This document shows positions 1 through 8,107 of a stretch of 64,000 bases of DNA, in pieces. Made by a program: the position numbers and the translations under genes. Under the pieces are notes generated by a model. That model did not search any database and was not told where the DNA came from. It saw nothing but the letters and a program-made list of their open reading frames with translations. The stretch is from Rhizobiaceae bacterium (lineage in GTDB: Bacteria; Pseudomonadota; Alphaproteobacteria; Rhizobiales; Rhizobiaceae). The stretch lies in assembly GCA_019635755.1 (NCBI GenBank), contig JAHBYW010000008.1, forward strand, positions 124,001 to 188,000. Direction: 5' to 3'. How positions within the stretch are numbered: position 1 is the stretch's first letter; each line of letters begins with the position of its first letter.

Positions 1-59
1 TGGAGGACCGCTCGACCTCGGGTCGCGTCGTGCTCACGTACCAGGGTAGCGACGGCTGA
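1..59 (+). CDS. 3' end of an upstream gene, possibly a zinc-type alcohol dehydrogenase/quinone reductase
   Basis: Only the last 18 codons are inside the window, in the frame that ends at TGA 57-59. The tail contains GRVVLTY, which resembles the C-terminal beta strand of medium-chain dehydrogenase/reductases (usually GKVVL). The stop overlaps the ATG of the next gene by one base (TGATG), so the two are probably translationally coupled. Too little is visible for a firm call. Confidence 0.4.
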   Translation, partial: EDRSTSGRVVLTYQGSDG

Positions 60-1012
60 TGACGGGGCGCGCCTCGTCGAGGACTGAAGAGGTTGACGTC
101 CGCGGCATCCGCTATTCGGTCCGCAAATGGGGATCGGACAGCGCAGCGCCGATCATCTTCCTGCACGGCACGCAGGATAGTTCGATTACCTTCCAGTTCA
201 TGGTCGAACAGTTGCGCGGCGACTGGTGTGTCGTCGCGCCCGACTGGCGCGGGCATGGCCATTCCCAATGGTCGAACCAGGGATACTGGTTCCACGATTT
301 CGTCGCCGACCTCGCTGTCCTTCTGGATATCCTGTTTCCCGGCCAGGCTCTTCCGTTTGTCGGCCACAGCATGGGCGGCAACATCGCAAGCGTCTACGCG
401 GGTCTGGCTCCCGAACGCGTGGCGCGTTGCGTATCGCTGGATGGCTTCGGTCCCCTGACCAGCATGGTGCCCGCCAACATGCGTCAGGTGCTGACGCGGC
501 TGCTGGCGTTGCCGAAACTGGCCCGCACCCATGCCAGCTATCCGGGCATCGATGCTGCGGCCGACCGGCTCATGAAGAAGAATCCGATATTGGCGCGCCA
601 CCACGCGATGTTCCTGGCGGAGCACTCGACCGCGGATGATGGGAAGGGCGGCCGCCGCTGGATCTTCGACCCGTCCCATCAGATGTCGTTGCCAAGCCTG
701 CATACGATGCAGGAATGGGCCGACGCATGGGCGGACATAACGGCGCCGGTCCTGTGGATCTGCTCCGAGGACAAGCGTCCCTTCGCGCCAACGGCCGTAC
801 CCGGCGAACTGGACCGGCGAGCCGCGATGATGCCCCGGCTGAAGCGGGTGCTCATTCCCGGAACCGGCCACAACATCCATCACGATTCGCCGGCGCTCGC
901 CGCGCGGCTTGCGGAACGGTTCATCGCCGATCCGGACGATCCCGTCTTCGACCGTCGCGTCATCCGCAAGGTGGCCGAGGTCGACGGGGCGGGCGGCGCT
1001 CCGAGCACCTGA
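59..1012 (+). CDS. alpha/beta hydrolase
   Basis: A 317-residue cytoplasmic alpha/beta-hydrolase-fold enzyme. Visible are the oxyanion-hole HG in FLHGTQD (about 34-40), the nucleophile elbow GHSMGG (102-107, Ser104), an acidic loop around CSEDKRPF and the C-terminal catalytic His in GTGHNIHHDS. The length is normal for esterases and C-C or enol-lactone hydrolases. The start overlaps the stop of the upstream gene, and a 171-bp promoter gap separates it from the first Liv importer operon. In this context it probably hydrolyses an ester, lactone or diketone intermediate of the catabolic island. The fold is sure; the substrate is unknown. Confidence 0.85.
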   Translation: MTGRASSRTEEVDVRGIRYSVRKWGSDSAAPIIFLHGTQDSSITFQFMVEQLRGDWCVVAPDWRGHGHSQWSNQGYWFHDFVADLAVLLDILFPGQALPFVGHSMGGNIASVYAGLAPERVARCVSLDGFGPLTSMVPANMRQVLTRLLALPKLARTHASYPGIDAAADRLMKKNPILARHHAMFLAEHSTADDGKGGRRWIFDPSHQMSLPSLHTMQEWADAWADITAPVLWICSEDKRPFAPTAVPGELDRRAAMMPRLKRVLIPGTGHNIHHDSPALAARLAERFIADPDDPVFDRRVIRKVAEVDGAGGAPST

Positions 1013-1064
1013 CGAACCTGCGATCCCGAGGATCCGCGGTTTCCACATGGACATCGTCCAAGCG

Positions 1065-1092
1065 TTGACATCGGGACCAAAGATCATAAAAT
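1065..1092 (+). promoter_or_regulatory. sigma70-like promoter of the first liv operon
   Basis: TTGACA at 1065-1070 and TAAAAT at 1087-1092 are separated by 16 bp, giving a near-consensus housekeeping promoter about 90 bp upstream of livH. The -10 lies directly beside the island operator at 1094-1106. Confidence 0.6.
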
Positions 1093-1093
1093 A

Positions 1094-1106
1094 CGAATAT
1101 ATTTCG
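1094..1106. promoter_or_regulatory. island operator 1, CGAA-N5-TTCG dyad
   Basis: CGAATATATTTCG is a 13-bp dyad that starts one base after the putative -10 of the liv promoter, so a bound protein would cover the transcription start. Four more exact copies of CGAA-N5-TTCG lie in other promoter regions of the island. The pattern is visible; the regulator and repression are inferred. Confidence 0.65.
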
Positions 1107-1183
1107 GATTATGTGGAGCCCGGGAATGGCGCCGGAGGACGCCTGATCATGACTTCACCGACCAGCCGGATGGCGGCCGACTG

Positions 1184-2056
1184 ATGCTTGCGCAACAGCT
1201 GGCCAATGGCCTCGTCCTCGGCAGCATCTACGCCTTGTCGGCGCTCGGCTTCACGCTGATCTTCGGCGCCGCGCGCGTGGTGAATTTTGCCTATGGCGAA
1301 CTGCTGATGCTGGGCGCCTTCTTCACGCTGACGGTCATGACCTATTCCGGCCTGCCCTTCTTCGTCGCGCTGCCGGTCGCGATGGTCGGTGTCGCGCTCC
1401 TGTCGGTCGTCCTGTTCCTGCTCACGCTGCGTCCGTTGCTCCGCGGCGCCTACACCTCGCTGCATGGCGAATTGCAGGTCATCCTCGTCACGCTGGGGCT
1501 TCTCTACATCCTGCGCGAGGCCGCGATCATCATTTGGGGCACCGCGCCCCGTCAGATGGACATGGGCGTCACCGGCATCCAGATGGTCGGCGATGTCGTC
1601 ATGACCAACCAGCGACTCGTGGTCATCGCGATCATGGCCATGCTGGTCGTCGGCCTCTACTGGCTTCTCTACCGCACGCGGATCGGCAAGGCCCTGCGCG
1701 CCATTGCCCAGAACCGCGAAGGCGCGCTGGCGATCGGCCTCAACACCGACCGCGTCATCGCCTTCGTCTTCGCCGTTTCCGGCGCGATGGCCTGCGCGGC
1801 CGGCAGCCTGCTGGGTACGCTCTACGCGGTCGAGCCTAACATGGGCGGTGCGCCGCTGCTCAAGGCGTTCGTCATCGTCATCTTCGGCGGACTGGGCAGC
1901 GTCCCCGGCGCGATCGTAGGCGGCCTGGCGATCGGTCTGATCGAGAATCTGGCGGGCGCCTACATCTCCTTCGCCTTCAAGGATGTCTTCACTTTCATCC
2001 TGCTGATTGCCGTGCTGCTGCTGCGCCCGGCCGGCCTGTTCGGACGCGCGCAATGA
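1184..2056 (+). CDS. livH: branched-chain-type ABC transporter permease LivH
   Basis: A 290-residue inner-membrane permease of the LivH family (HAAT importers). It opens with the family-typical LANGLVLGSIYALSALGFTL and the conserved NFAYGELLMLGAF stretch, and carries the EAA-like coupling loop around RTRIGKALRAIAQNREGALAIGLN. About eight hydrophobic segments are visible and the length is normal. It is the first gene of livHMGF plus binding protein, and its ATGA stop overlaps the livM start. Family members import amino acids, amides, urea or aromatic acids. The surrounding genes point to an organic acid or aromatic acid rather than leucine, which is inference. Confidence 0.92.
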   Translation: MLAQQLANGLVLGSIYALSALGFTLIFGAARVVNFAYGELLMLGAFFTLTVMTYSGLPFFVALPVAMVGVALLSVVLFLLTLRPLLRGAYTSLHGELQVILVTLGLLYILREAAIIIWGTAPRQMDMGVTGIQMVGDVVMTNQRLVVIAIMAMLVVGLYWLLYRTRIGKALRAIAQNREGALAIGLNTDRVIAFVFAVSGAMACAAGSLLGTLYAVEPNMGGAPLLKAFVIVIFGGLGSVPGAIVGGLAIGLIENLAGAYISFAFKDVFTFILLIAVLLLRPAGLFGRAQ

Positions 2057-3030
2057 GGGAGCTTGCGATCGCCGTTCTGGCTGCCGTCATGATTGCGGCG
2101 CCCTTCATGCTCGGCGATTATCAGACCTATCTTCTGACCCTCACGCTGATATGGGCCATCCTGGCGCTCAGCATGGGGCTGGTCCTCGGCTTCGTCGGCC
2201 AGATCAATCTCGGACAGGCTGCGTTCGTCGCCATCTGCGCCTATACCTGCGCGATCCTGCGGCAGCGTTACGGCGTGGACTTCTGGCTGGCCGCGCCTGT
2301 CGCGCTCGCGGCGGTGGTCTCCATCGCGGCGCTCGTCGGCCTGCTGACCCTGCGGCTCAAGGGACCGTTCTTCATCCTGGTCATGCTGGCCTTCGCCGAG
2401 ATCACGCGGCTGGTCATCGCCAACTGGCAGGATGTGACCAACGGCCCGCTCGGCTTGAAGGGGATCATGCCACCGGAGCCGATCCTCGGCCTGTCGTTCG
2501 ACACGAAGCGGTCTTTCTATTTCCTGGCGCTTGTCGTGCTCGCGGTGTGCCTGCTGGCACTGTGGCGGCTCATTCGCAGCCGCACCGGACGCATGCTCGT
2601 GGCGGTGCGAGAGGACGAACTTCTTTCGGAATTCATCGGCATTCCGGTGATGCGGAACAAGGTGATAGGCCTCTGCATCGGCGCATTCGTTGCCGGACTG
2701 GGCGGCCTGCTGCTCGGTCCGTTCCTGACCATCCTTGCGCCAAGCCAGTTCACCCTCTTCGCGTCGGTCGACATGATCGTCATGGCGGTGGTCGGCGGCG
2801 TCGGCACGCTCGTCGGGCCGGTGCTCGGCGCGATCTTCCTGGTCTACGTGCCGGAGTTCCTCAGCTTCACCAGCCACTACCGTCCGGCGATGATGGGAGC
2901 GTTGCTGATCATCGTCACGCTGGTCGCGCCGCGCGGCCTGCTTGGCTTGGCCGACGTCGCACGCGGCCTGCTGGCGCGGGGCTTCGGGAAGCCCCGCCGC
3001 GAGAGCGGGGAGCGCGGCCGTGCAGGCTGA
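2053..3030 (+). CDS. livM: branched-chain-type ABC transporter permease LivM
   Basis: A 325-residue LivM-family inner-membrane permease that pairs with LivH. It contains the family motif GLVLGFVGQINLGQAAFVAICAY near residue 40 and the cytoplasmic loop RTGRMLVAVREDELLSEFIGI, which contacts the ATPases. About nine to ten membrane segments are visible. The ATG overlaps the livH stop by 4 nt, and the gene's 3' end overlaps the GTG start of livG by 11 nt, so the operon is tightly coupled. One chance copy of CGAA-N5-TTCG lies inside this gene at about 2617. Confidence 0.92.
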   Translation: MRELAIAVLAAVMIAAPFMLGDYQTYLLTLTLIWAILALSMGLVLGFVGQINLGQAAFVAICAYTCAILRQRYGVDFWLAAPVALAAVVSIAALVGLLTLRLKGPFFILVMLAFAEITRLVIANWQDVTNGPLGLKGIMPPEPILGLSFDTKRSFYFLALVVLAVCLLALWRLIRSRTGRMLVAVREDELLSEFIGIPVMRNKVIGLCIGAFVAGLGGLLLGPFLTILAPSQFTLFASVDMIVMAVVGGVGTLVGPVLGAIFLVYVPEFLSFTSHYRPAMMGALLIIVTLVAPRGLLGLADVARGLLARGFGKPRRESGERGRAG

Positions 3031-3799
3031 CCCTCCCATTCTGACGGTCGAGCGCATCTCGAAGCAGTTCGGAGGCGTGCGCGCCGTCAACGACGTGTCC
3101 CTCGAAGTTCGCCAGGGCGAAATCCTCGGGCTGATCGGACCCAACGGCGCGGGCAAGACGACAACCTTCAACCTCGTCTCCGGGCGCTTTTCACTGACCT
3201 CCGGCGAGGTGCGGCTGTTCGGCCGGCGCATCACCGGCCTGCGGCCCGACCGCATCGCCGGGCTCGGCATTGCTCGCACCTTCCAGGGAACGCGGATATT
3301 CCCCAAGCTCTCCGTGACCGGCAACATCGAGACGGCGCTGCTTGCCGGTTCCCGCCTCGGCTTCTGGGAAGACTGGCTGGGCCTTGCGCGGGCGCGCGCG
3401 GTGCGCAAATCGATCGGCGGAGAGGTTGCGCGGATCCTCGATTTCGTCGGTCTCTCCGAACATGCGGACAGCGAGGCCGGCTCGCTTGCCTACGCCCACC
3501 AGAGCCTCCTCGGCATCGGCCTGGCGCTCGCGCTGAAGCCGAAGCTTCTGCTGCTCGACGAGCCCTTCGCGGGCATGAACCCGCGCGAGACGGCGGAAGC
3601 GGCGCGCATGGTGCGGCGCATCCGAGAGACCGGCGTGACGGTGCTTCTGGTCGAGCACGACATGGCCGCGGTCATGGGCGTCTGCGACCGTATCGTCGTT
3701 CTCGATCAGGGCCAGAAAATCGCCGAAGGCACGCCGGCCGAGATCCGCGCCAACCAGCGCGTTATCGAAGCCTATCTCGGGACGGACGACGATGCTTGA
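3020..3799 (+). CDS. livG: branched-chain-type ABC transporter ATPase LivG
   Basis: A 259-residue ABC ATPase. GTG 3020 is chosen as start because a GGGGAG ribosome site lies just upstream and the protein then begins like other LivG proteins; the longer frame from 2942 reads back through livM. Walker A is GPNGAGKT (residues 40-47) and Walker B is LLLLDEPFAG, followed by the switch HD. The signature motif is odd: LAYAHQSLLGIG replaces the usual LSYGQQRRLEIA. Loss of that motif would be expected to affect one ATP site, so LivF may carry most of the catalysis. It overlaps livF by 8 nt. Confidence 0.9.
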   Translation: MQADPPILTVERISKQFGGVRAVNDVSLEVRQGEILGLIGPNGAGKTTTFNLVSGRFSLTSGEVRLFGRRITGLRPDRIAGLGIARTFQGTRIFPKLSVTGNIETALLAGSRLGFWEDWLGLARARAVRKSIGGEVARILDFVGLSEHADSEAGSLAYAHQSLLGIGLALALKPKLLLLDEPFAGMNPRETAEAARMVRRIRETGVTVLLVEHDMAAVMGVCDRIVVLDQGQKIAEGTPAEIRANQRVIEAYLGTDDDA

Positions 3800-4505
3800 G
3801 GTCTCCGACCTGCGCGTCGCCTATGGCGCGATCGAAGCGCTCCATGGTGTCTCCTTGGTCATCGCCGAGGGCGAGATCGTCACCGTGATCGGCGCAAACG
3901 GCGCCGGTAAGTCCACGCTTCTCAAGACGGTCTGCGGCATCCTGAAGCCGCGCTCGGGCACAGTGACGTATGGCGGTGCCGTCACGTCCGGCCTGCCGTC
4001 TTCCGACCTCGTGAAGCGCGGCGTCGCGCTGGTGCCTGAGGGCCGGCACGTGTTCCCGGAGATGACGGTGCGCGAGAACCTCGACCTCGGCGCCTACTAC
4101 CGCGGCAGCCGCTCGGCCGTTGCGGCGGACCTGGAACAGGTGCTCGCCACCTTTCCAATCCTGCGCGAACGCCTGAACCTGCCCGGCGGGTCGCTCTCCG
4201 GCGGCCAGCAGCAGATGCTTGCGATCGGACGCGCGCTGATGAGCCGGCCGAAGCTGCTGATGCTCGACGAACCGTCACTCGGCCTCGCCCCGGCCATCGT
4301 GCAGCAGCTCGGCCGCATCATCGCGGATCTGAACCGGACCGGGACCACGATCCTGCTGGTCGAGCAGAACGCCCGCATGGCGCTGAAGCTTGCCCATCGC
4401 GCCTATGTGCTGGCGACCGGTCGCGTCACCCGCACCGGTACCGGCAAGGAGCTGCTGGAGGACCCGGCGGTGAAGGAGAGCTACCTCGGCGGCCACGTCG
4501 GATGA
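3792..4505 (+). CDS. livF: branched-chain-type ABC transporter ATPase LivF
   Basis: A 237-residue ABC ATPase of the LivF type. Walker A is GANGAGKST, the signature is intact (LSGGQQQMLAIGRAL), and Walker B is LLMLDEPSLGLAP. It forms the heterodimeric motor with LivG and overlaps it by 8 nt. The binding-protein gene follows after 84 bp, so all five parts of importer 1 are in one run. Confidence 0.93.
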   Translation: MLEVSDLRVAYGAIEALHGVSLVIAEGEIVTVIGANGAGKSTLLKTVCGILKPRSGTVTYGGAVTSGLPSSDLVKRGVALVPEGRHVFPEMTVRENLDLGAYYRGSRSAVAADLEQVLATFPILRERLNLPGGSLSGGQQQMLAIGRALMSRPKLLMLDEPSLGLAPAIVQQLGRIIADLNRTGTTILLVEQNARMALKLAHRAYVLATGRVTRTGTGKELLEDPAVKESYLGGHVG

Positions 4506-4589
4506 TGCGCCGTGGGCGAAGTCTTGCATACCTGCCTTGCCGGCGAGACCGGAGGGCAGTCGGAAGTGTGGTTCATTGGAGGACATGAC

Positions 4590-5741
4590 ATGACCATGAT
4601 GACGATGACCCGGCGCACAGCGCTGGCACTGCTTGCGGCGACCGCCCTGGTTCCCGCGGCTCACGCCCAGGAGAAGGTCCTGAAGATCGGATCGATCCTG
4701 GCGCTGTCCGGCGCCAACGCCTCGATCGGCAAAGAGTCGTACGACGGGGCTCAGTACGCCGTGCGCAAGCTCAACGAGGGCGGCGGTGTCGAGATCGGCG
4801 GCGAGAAGTACAAGCTCGAGCTGATCAACGTCGACGACGAATCGAAGGCCGAGCGCTCGGTCGCCGGCGCCGAGAAGCTCATCGGCGAGGACAACGTCCC
4901 CGTGCTCCTGATGCCGGCGTCCAGCACCAGCACGCTGGCCGTCGTTCCGGTCGCGGAGAAGAACAAGCGCGTCGCCATGTCCTTCGTCGCGGCGGCCCCG
5001 AGCGTCACCGCGCCGGAGAACACCTTCTCCTTCCGCACGACGCTGACGTCGGTGATGAACATCGCCCCCTCGGTCGAATATCTCATCAAAGAGCGCGGCG
5101 CGAAGAAGATCGCCTATGTGGGGCGCAACGACGACTGGGGCCGTGGCGCCGGCCAGGTCATCGGCGGCAAGGCGAAGGAGCTCGGTTCGGAAGTGGTCGT
5201 CGAGGAATACTTCGACACCGGCTCGACCGACTTCTACGGGCTCCTGACCAAGGTTCGTGCCGCGGAGCCGGACGCCGTGGTCGGCGCAGCGTTCGTCGAG
5301 GACGGCGTGTCGATGATCAAGCAGTACCGCGAACTTCAGCTGTCGCCCGCCTTCCTGTCGATCGCGGTGATCTGGGGCTCGCCGAACTTCATCAACGCGG
5401 CCGGCGCCGCGATGGAAGGGATCTACATCGCCACCGGGCCGACGACCTCGACGTCGCCTGAACTGGAAGCCTTCAAGACGCAGTTCCAGGCCGACACCGG
5501 TGGCCAGGCGCTGCCCTACAACATCACGGCCTACGACAACGTGCTGCTGCTGGTCGAGGCGATGAAGGCGGCCGGCACCACCGACCCGGAGAAGGTCGCG
5601 GCGACGCTGCGCAACTTCGAGTACAAGGGCCTGCTGCAGACCTACAAGTTCGAGAACTCGAACCAGTCGCAGGTGCAGATCAATGTCAACGAGTACAAGG
5701 ACGGCAAGATTTCCGTCATTTCCTCGCTGATGGCGAAGTGA
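4590..5741 (+). CDS. periplasmic substrate-binding protein of Liv-type importer 1
   Basis: A 383-residue type I periplasmic binding protein (LivJ/LivK-like, Peripla_BP_6). ATG 4590 is chosen because GGAGGA at 4578-4583 is well spaced and the protein then begins with a signal peptide (TRRTALALLAATALVPAAHA, predicted cut before QE). The mature start, LKIGSILALSGANASIGKE, is typical of the family. It captures the ligand for LivHMGF. A strong hairpin at 5748-5779 follows, as expected for a binding protein made in excess of downstream enzymes. The ligand is unknown. Confidence 0.9.
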   Translation: MTMMTMTRRTALALLAATALVPAAHAQEKVLKIGSILALSGANASIGKESYDGAQYAVRKLNEGGGVEIGGEKYKLELINVDDESKAERSVAGAEKLIGEDNVPVLLMPASSTSTLAVVPVAEKNKRVAMSFVAAAPSVTAPENTFSFRTTLTSVMNIAPSVEYLIKERGAKKIAYVGRNDDWGRGAGQVIGGKAKELGSEVVVEEYFDTGSTDFYGLLTKVRAAEPDAVVGAAFVEDGVSMIKQYRELQLSPAFLSIAVIWGSPNFINAAGAAMEGIYIATGPTTSTSPELEAFKTQFQADTGGQALPYNITAYDNVLLLVEAMKAAGTTDPEKVAATLRNFEYKGLLQTYKFENSNQSQVQINVNEYKDGKISVISSLMAK

Positions 5742-5747
5742 TGCTGG

Positions 5748-5779
5748 CGGGTCCCGGCGCGGCAACGTGCCGGGACCCG
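5748..5779 (+). terminator. intercistronic hairpin after the binding-protein gene
   Basis: GGGTCCCGGC (5749-5758) pairs perfectly with GCCGGGACCC (5769-5778), plus one outer C-G pair. There is no T-run after it, so it more likely stabilises the upstream mRNA or attenuates transcription than fully terminates it. It also argues that the next gene starts at 5785 or 5788, not at GTG 5767 inside the stem. Confidence 0.6.
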
Positions 5780-5784
5780 GCTCT

Positions 5785-6573
5785 ATGATGCAGCCGCCTG
5801 TCCCGATCCGTCTCGACATGAGCGGCGCCGTCGCGCGCGTCACGCTCGATCGTCCCGGCGTCCTGAACGCCATCGACGTGGCGCTTGCCCAGGCGCTCGA
5901 CCGCGCACTTGATAGTGCGCTTGCGGCGTCGGCCCGGGCTATCATCCTGCGCGGTGCTGGCCGCGCCTTCTGCGCAGGCGGTGATGTCTCCCGGTTCGAC
6001 GGCGGCGAATCCTTTGCGACGGTCGCCGACCGGACGATGTCGACCTTCCACCCGGTGATCCTGAAACTCTCGACCGTCGGGGTGCCGACCGTCGCTGCCG
6101 TCCATGGCGCGGTGGCGGGCGCCGGGCTTGGGCTGATGCTCGCCTGCGACTTTGCAATCGCCGCCGCCGGCACCCGCTTCACGCTCGCCTACCCCAAGAT
6201 CGGCGCGACGATCGACGCGGGCGCGTCCTGGTTCCTGGCCCGCGCGCTGGGAACGCGGAGGGCGAAGGAGCTGGCGATGCTGGCCGGAACGTTTGATGCC
6301 GATGCCGCCCTGGAACTCGGGCTCGTCAACCGTGTCGTGCCCGACGACGCGCTGGCTGCCGAAGTCGAGGCATTTGCCGACCGCCTGGCGTCCGGACCGA
6401 CGACTGCCTATGCGACCATCAAGCGCCTCGTCGACGGTGCGCACGACAGGGATCTGGCCGCGCAGCTCGATGCCGAGCAGGCGGGTTTCGTCGGGGTCGC
6501 GGGCAGCGCCGATTTCGCGGAGGGACTGGCGGCGTTTGCGGCCAAGCGGTCGCCAACCTTCTCCGGAAAGTGA
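5785..6573 (+). CDS. enoyl-CoA hydratase/isomerase family protein
   Basis: About 262 residues, crotonase fold. The oxyanion-hole segments are clear: GRAFCAGGDVSRF near 60-72 and HGAVAGAGLGLMLACD near 105-120. At the position where hydratases carry catalytic Glu (RPE...G), this protein has YPKIGATID, so both classical glutamates appear absent. It may therefore be an isomerase, hydrolase or C-C lyase of the superfamily rather than a hydratase. ATG 5785 or 5788 is preferred to GTG 5767, which lies in a hairpin. It sits between the importer and an EthD gene in the same direction. Confidence 0.85.
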   Translation: MMQPPVPIRLDMSGAVARVTLDRPGVLNAIDVALAQALDRALDSALAASARAIILRGAGRAFCAGGDVSRFDGGESFATVADRTMSTFHPVILKLSTVGVPTVAAVHGAVAGAGLGLMLACDFAIAAAGTRFTLAYPKIGATIDAGASWFLARALGTRRAKELAMLAGTFDADAALELGLVNRVVPDDALAAEVEAFADRLASGPTTAYATIKRLVDGAHDRDLAAQLDAEQAGFVGVAGSADFAEGLAAFAAKRSPTFSGK

Positions 6574-6580
6574 ACAGCCG

Positions 6581-7306
6581 ATGCGTTTGAAGAAGATTGC
6601 GTTCCTGACGCCGCGTCCCGGCATGAGCGATCCGGATTTCCGCACCTACTGGCGCGGTACGCACGGTCCCGTCGTCGCCGGCTCTCCCGGCTACGGTTCC
6701 TGGCGGCTGCGCTACGTCCAGAACCATGTCCTGGAGGCAGGCCCGGTCGGTTCGCCGTTCGGTTTCGCCGGCATGGCCGAGTTCTGGCTCCCGGGGGCAT
6801 CTCCCAACGAGGACACGTTCTCGCAGACGCCCATCTACCGCGACCGCATCCGCGTCGACGAGCTGAACTTCATCGACATGGACCGCACGATCTCGATGAC
6901 CGCGACGGAACAGGTGGTCAAGGCCGGATCGGGGAAGGCCAAGCTCGTTGTCCTGTCAAAGCATGCCAGGGGCGGAGCCGCCGGCGGCATCGAGCGCGCC
7001 TATGCCGACCATGCGGCTGCCGCCCTTGCGTGTCCCGGCTTCGGCGATCGCGTGATGGGGTGGACGGCGAGCCATGTCGTGCCCGGCACCTTCCGGCTGC
7101 CGGGGGCGCGCAGCGCCGATGCGCTGGAAGTCGACTGCGTCGAGGAGGTGTGGTTCTCCGACGCAGCCGCGCTGGATGCGGCCTTCGCCTCCGAGGCATT
7201 CAGGACCGCCGTCGCACCGGCCCGCGTCGAACTGTTCGATCCGGCGGCGACTTCGTCGTTCAAGGCGGAGGAGATCGTCTTCTTCGACGTGCTGAACCGG
7301 ACGTGA
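6581..7306 (+). CDS. EthD-like dimeric alpha/beta-barrel protein
   Basis: A 241-residue protein beginning 7 nt after the hydratase-like gene. ATG 6581 begins MRLKKIAFLTPRPGMS; the longer open frame upstream only reads over the preceding gene in another frame. The N-terminal half has the EthD-type pattern DPDFRTYWRGTHGPVV, and the second half (KLVVLSKHARGG...IERAYADH) looks like a second degenerate copy of the same ferredoxin-like fold. EthD-fold proteins occur in ether, polyketide and aromatic degradation, often without a proven reaction. It faces the related gene at 7314-7997 tail to tail. Confidence 0.7.
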   Translation: MRLKKIAFLTPRPGMSDPDFRTYWRGTHGPVVAGSPGYGSWRLRYVQNHVLEAGPVGSPFGFAGMAEFWLPGASPNEDTFSQTPIYRDRIRVDELNFIDMDRTISMTATEQVVKAGSGKAKLVVLSKHARGGAAGGIERAYADHAAAALACPGFGDRVMGWTASHVVPGTFRLPGARSADALEVDCVEEVWFSDAAALDAAFASEAFRTAVAPARVELFDPAATSSFKAEEIVFFDVLNRT

Positions 7307-7313
7307 TCGCGGG

Positions 7314-7997
7314 TCAGAGCATTATGGGATATTCGCGTGCGATGAAAGACTGCGAGTAGCCGACCTTCACGAGGACCTTTTCGTCCTCCTTGATGTGCTT
7401 GTGGTATCCATCCGTCGCGAAGGCGCCGTAGATATCGTCGGGACTGTCGAACCACATCTGCGGCGATCCGTCGAAGGAATCCTCCTGCGACAGCGCGCAG
7501 CCGGAGAGAGTCACGAACGAAGCCGGCACGAAGTGGTTCTGCACATAGGCGCGGACGAAGGCGAAAAAGTCCTTCTGCGCCTGAATGACGTCGGCGTGGT
7601 TGCCGCGCCAGTACTTCTGGTATTCCTCTACCGACGAATCCGGCCGCCTCTTCGACAGGAACGTACCCTTCACGGCTGCGGTGCCGGCCTTGATCACCTT
7701 CTCGTCGGCCAGCACCGTCCGGGAGGCCTCGGGGTCCAGGCCCGCTGCGCGGGCGGCCCGCACCGACCTCTCGGTGTCGAACGCTGGGAGTGTGCTGTCG
7801 GGCAGCCATGCCTCGACCAGGAATTCGAAACCGAAGCCGTCGCCGCGCGGACCCTTGGCGATCGCCTCGCTGTACACGGCCCTGCTTACGTCCACATCCT
7901 TCAACAGTTCCGACGCATAGGCCGTCGCTGCCGCCTTCGCGTCATCGGGCCGCGGCGACGACGCGAACCGCCCGAGGATGAAGCGCTTCTTTGCCAA
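7314..7997 (-). CDS. EthD-like dimeric alpha/beta-barrel protein
   Basis: About 227 residues from TTG 7997, which has AAGGGAG just upstream; GTG 8018 is an alternative that would add seven residues. The second half shows the EthD signature SVEEYQKYWRGNHADVIQAQ with RAYVQNHFVP, and the first half resembles a divergent copy. It is a paralogue of the 6581-7306 product and is transcribed toward it. Its promoter region is shared with the divergent metallo-beta-lactamase-fold gene and carries island operator 2. The function is unknown; a role in the same pathway is inferred. Confidence 0.7.
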   Translation of the reverse strand: MAKKRFILGRFASSPRPDDAKAAATAYASELLKDVDVSRAVYSEAIAKGPRGDGFGFEFLVEAWLPDSTLPAFDTERSVRAARAAGLDPEASRTVLADEKVIKAGTAAVKGTFLSKRRPDSSVEEYQKYWRGNHADVIQAQKDFFAFVRAYVQNHFVPASFVTLSGCALSQEDSFDGSPQMWFDSPDDIYGAFATDGYHKHIKEDEKVLVKVGYSQSFIAREYPIML

Positions 7998-8027
7998 CGG
8001 GCGTCTCCCTTGCGTCACAACTTTTTC

Positions 8028-8040
8028 CGAATAGTATTCG
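8028..8040. promoter_or_regulatory. island operator 2, CGAA-N5-TTCG dyad
   Basis: CGAATAGTATTCG lies in the divergent promoter region between the EthD-like gene (start 31 bp to the left) and the metallo-beta-lactamase-fold gene (start 68 bp to the right). It can serve both. Read on the minus strand, TACTAT inside the dyad could act as a -10. Confidence 0.65.
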
Positions 8041-8107
8041 CTTTTTGCTGCATGGCAACGTCGTTCCGGCGATGTATCTTCGGGGCAGGCAAGTTCACTG
8101 CGACAGG

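Noticed and set aside
2617-2629. CGAACTTCTTTCG inside livM as another island operator
   Set aside because: It fits CGAA-N5-TTCG but lies deep in coding sequence with a GC-richer centre. One chance match per window is expected.
1109-6182. Long open frames on the minus strand opposite the liv genes (up to 635 codons)
   Set aside because: They are antisense shadows of clearly recognisable plus-strand genes. Their translations are His/Arg/Asp-rich, typical of the complement of high-GC codons.
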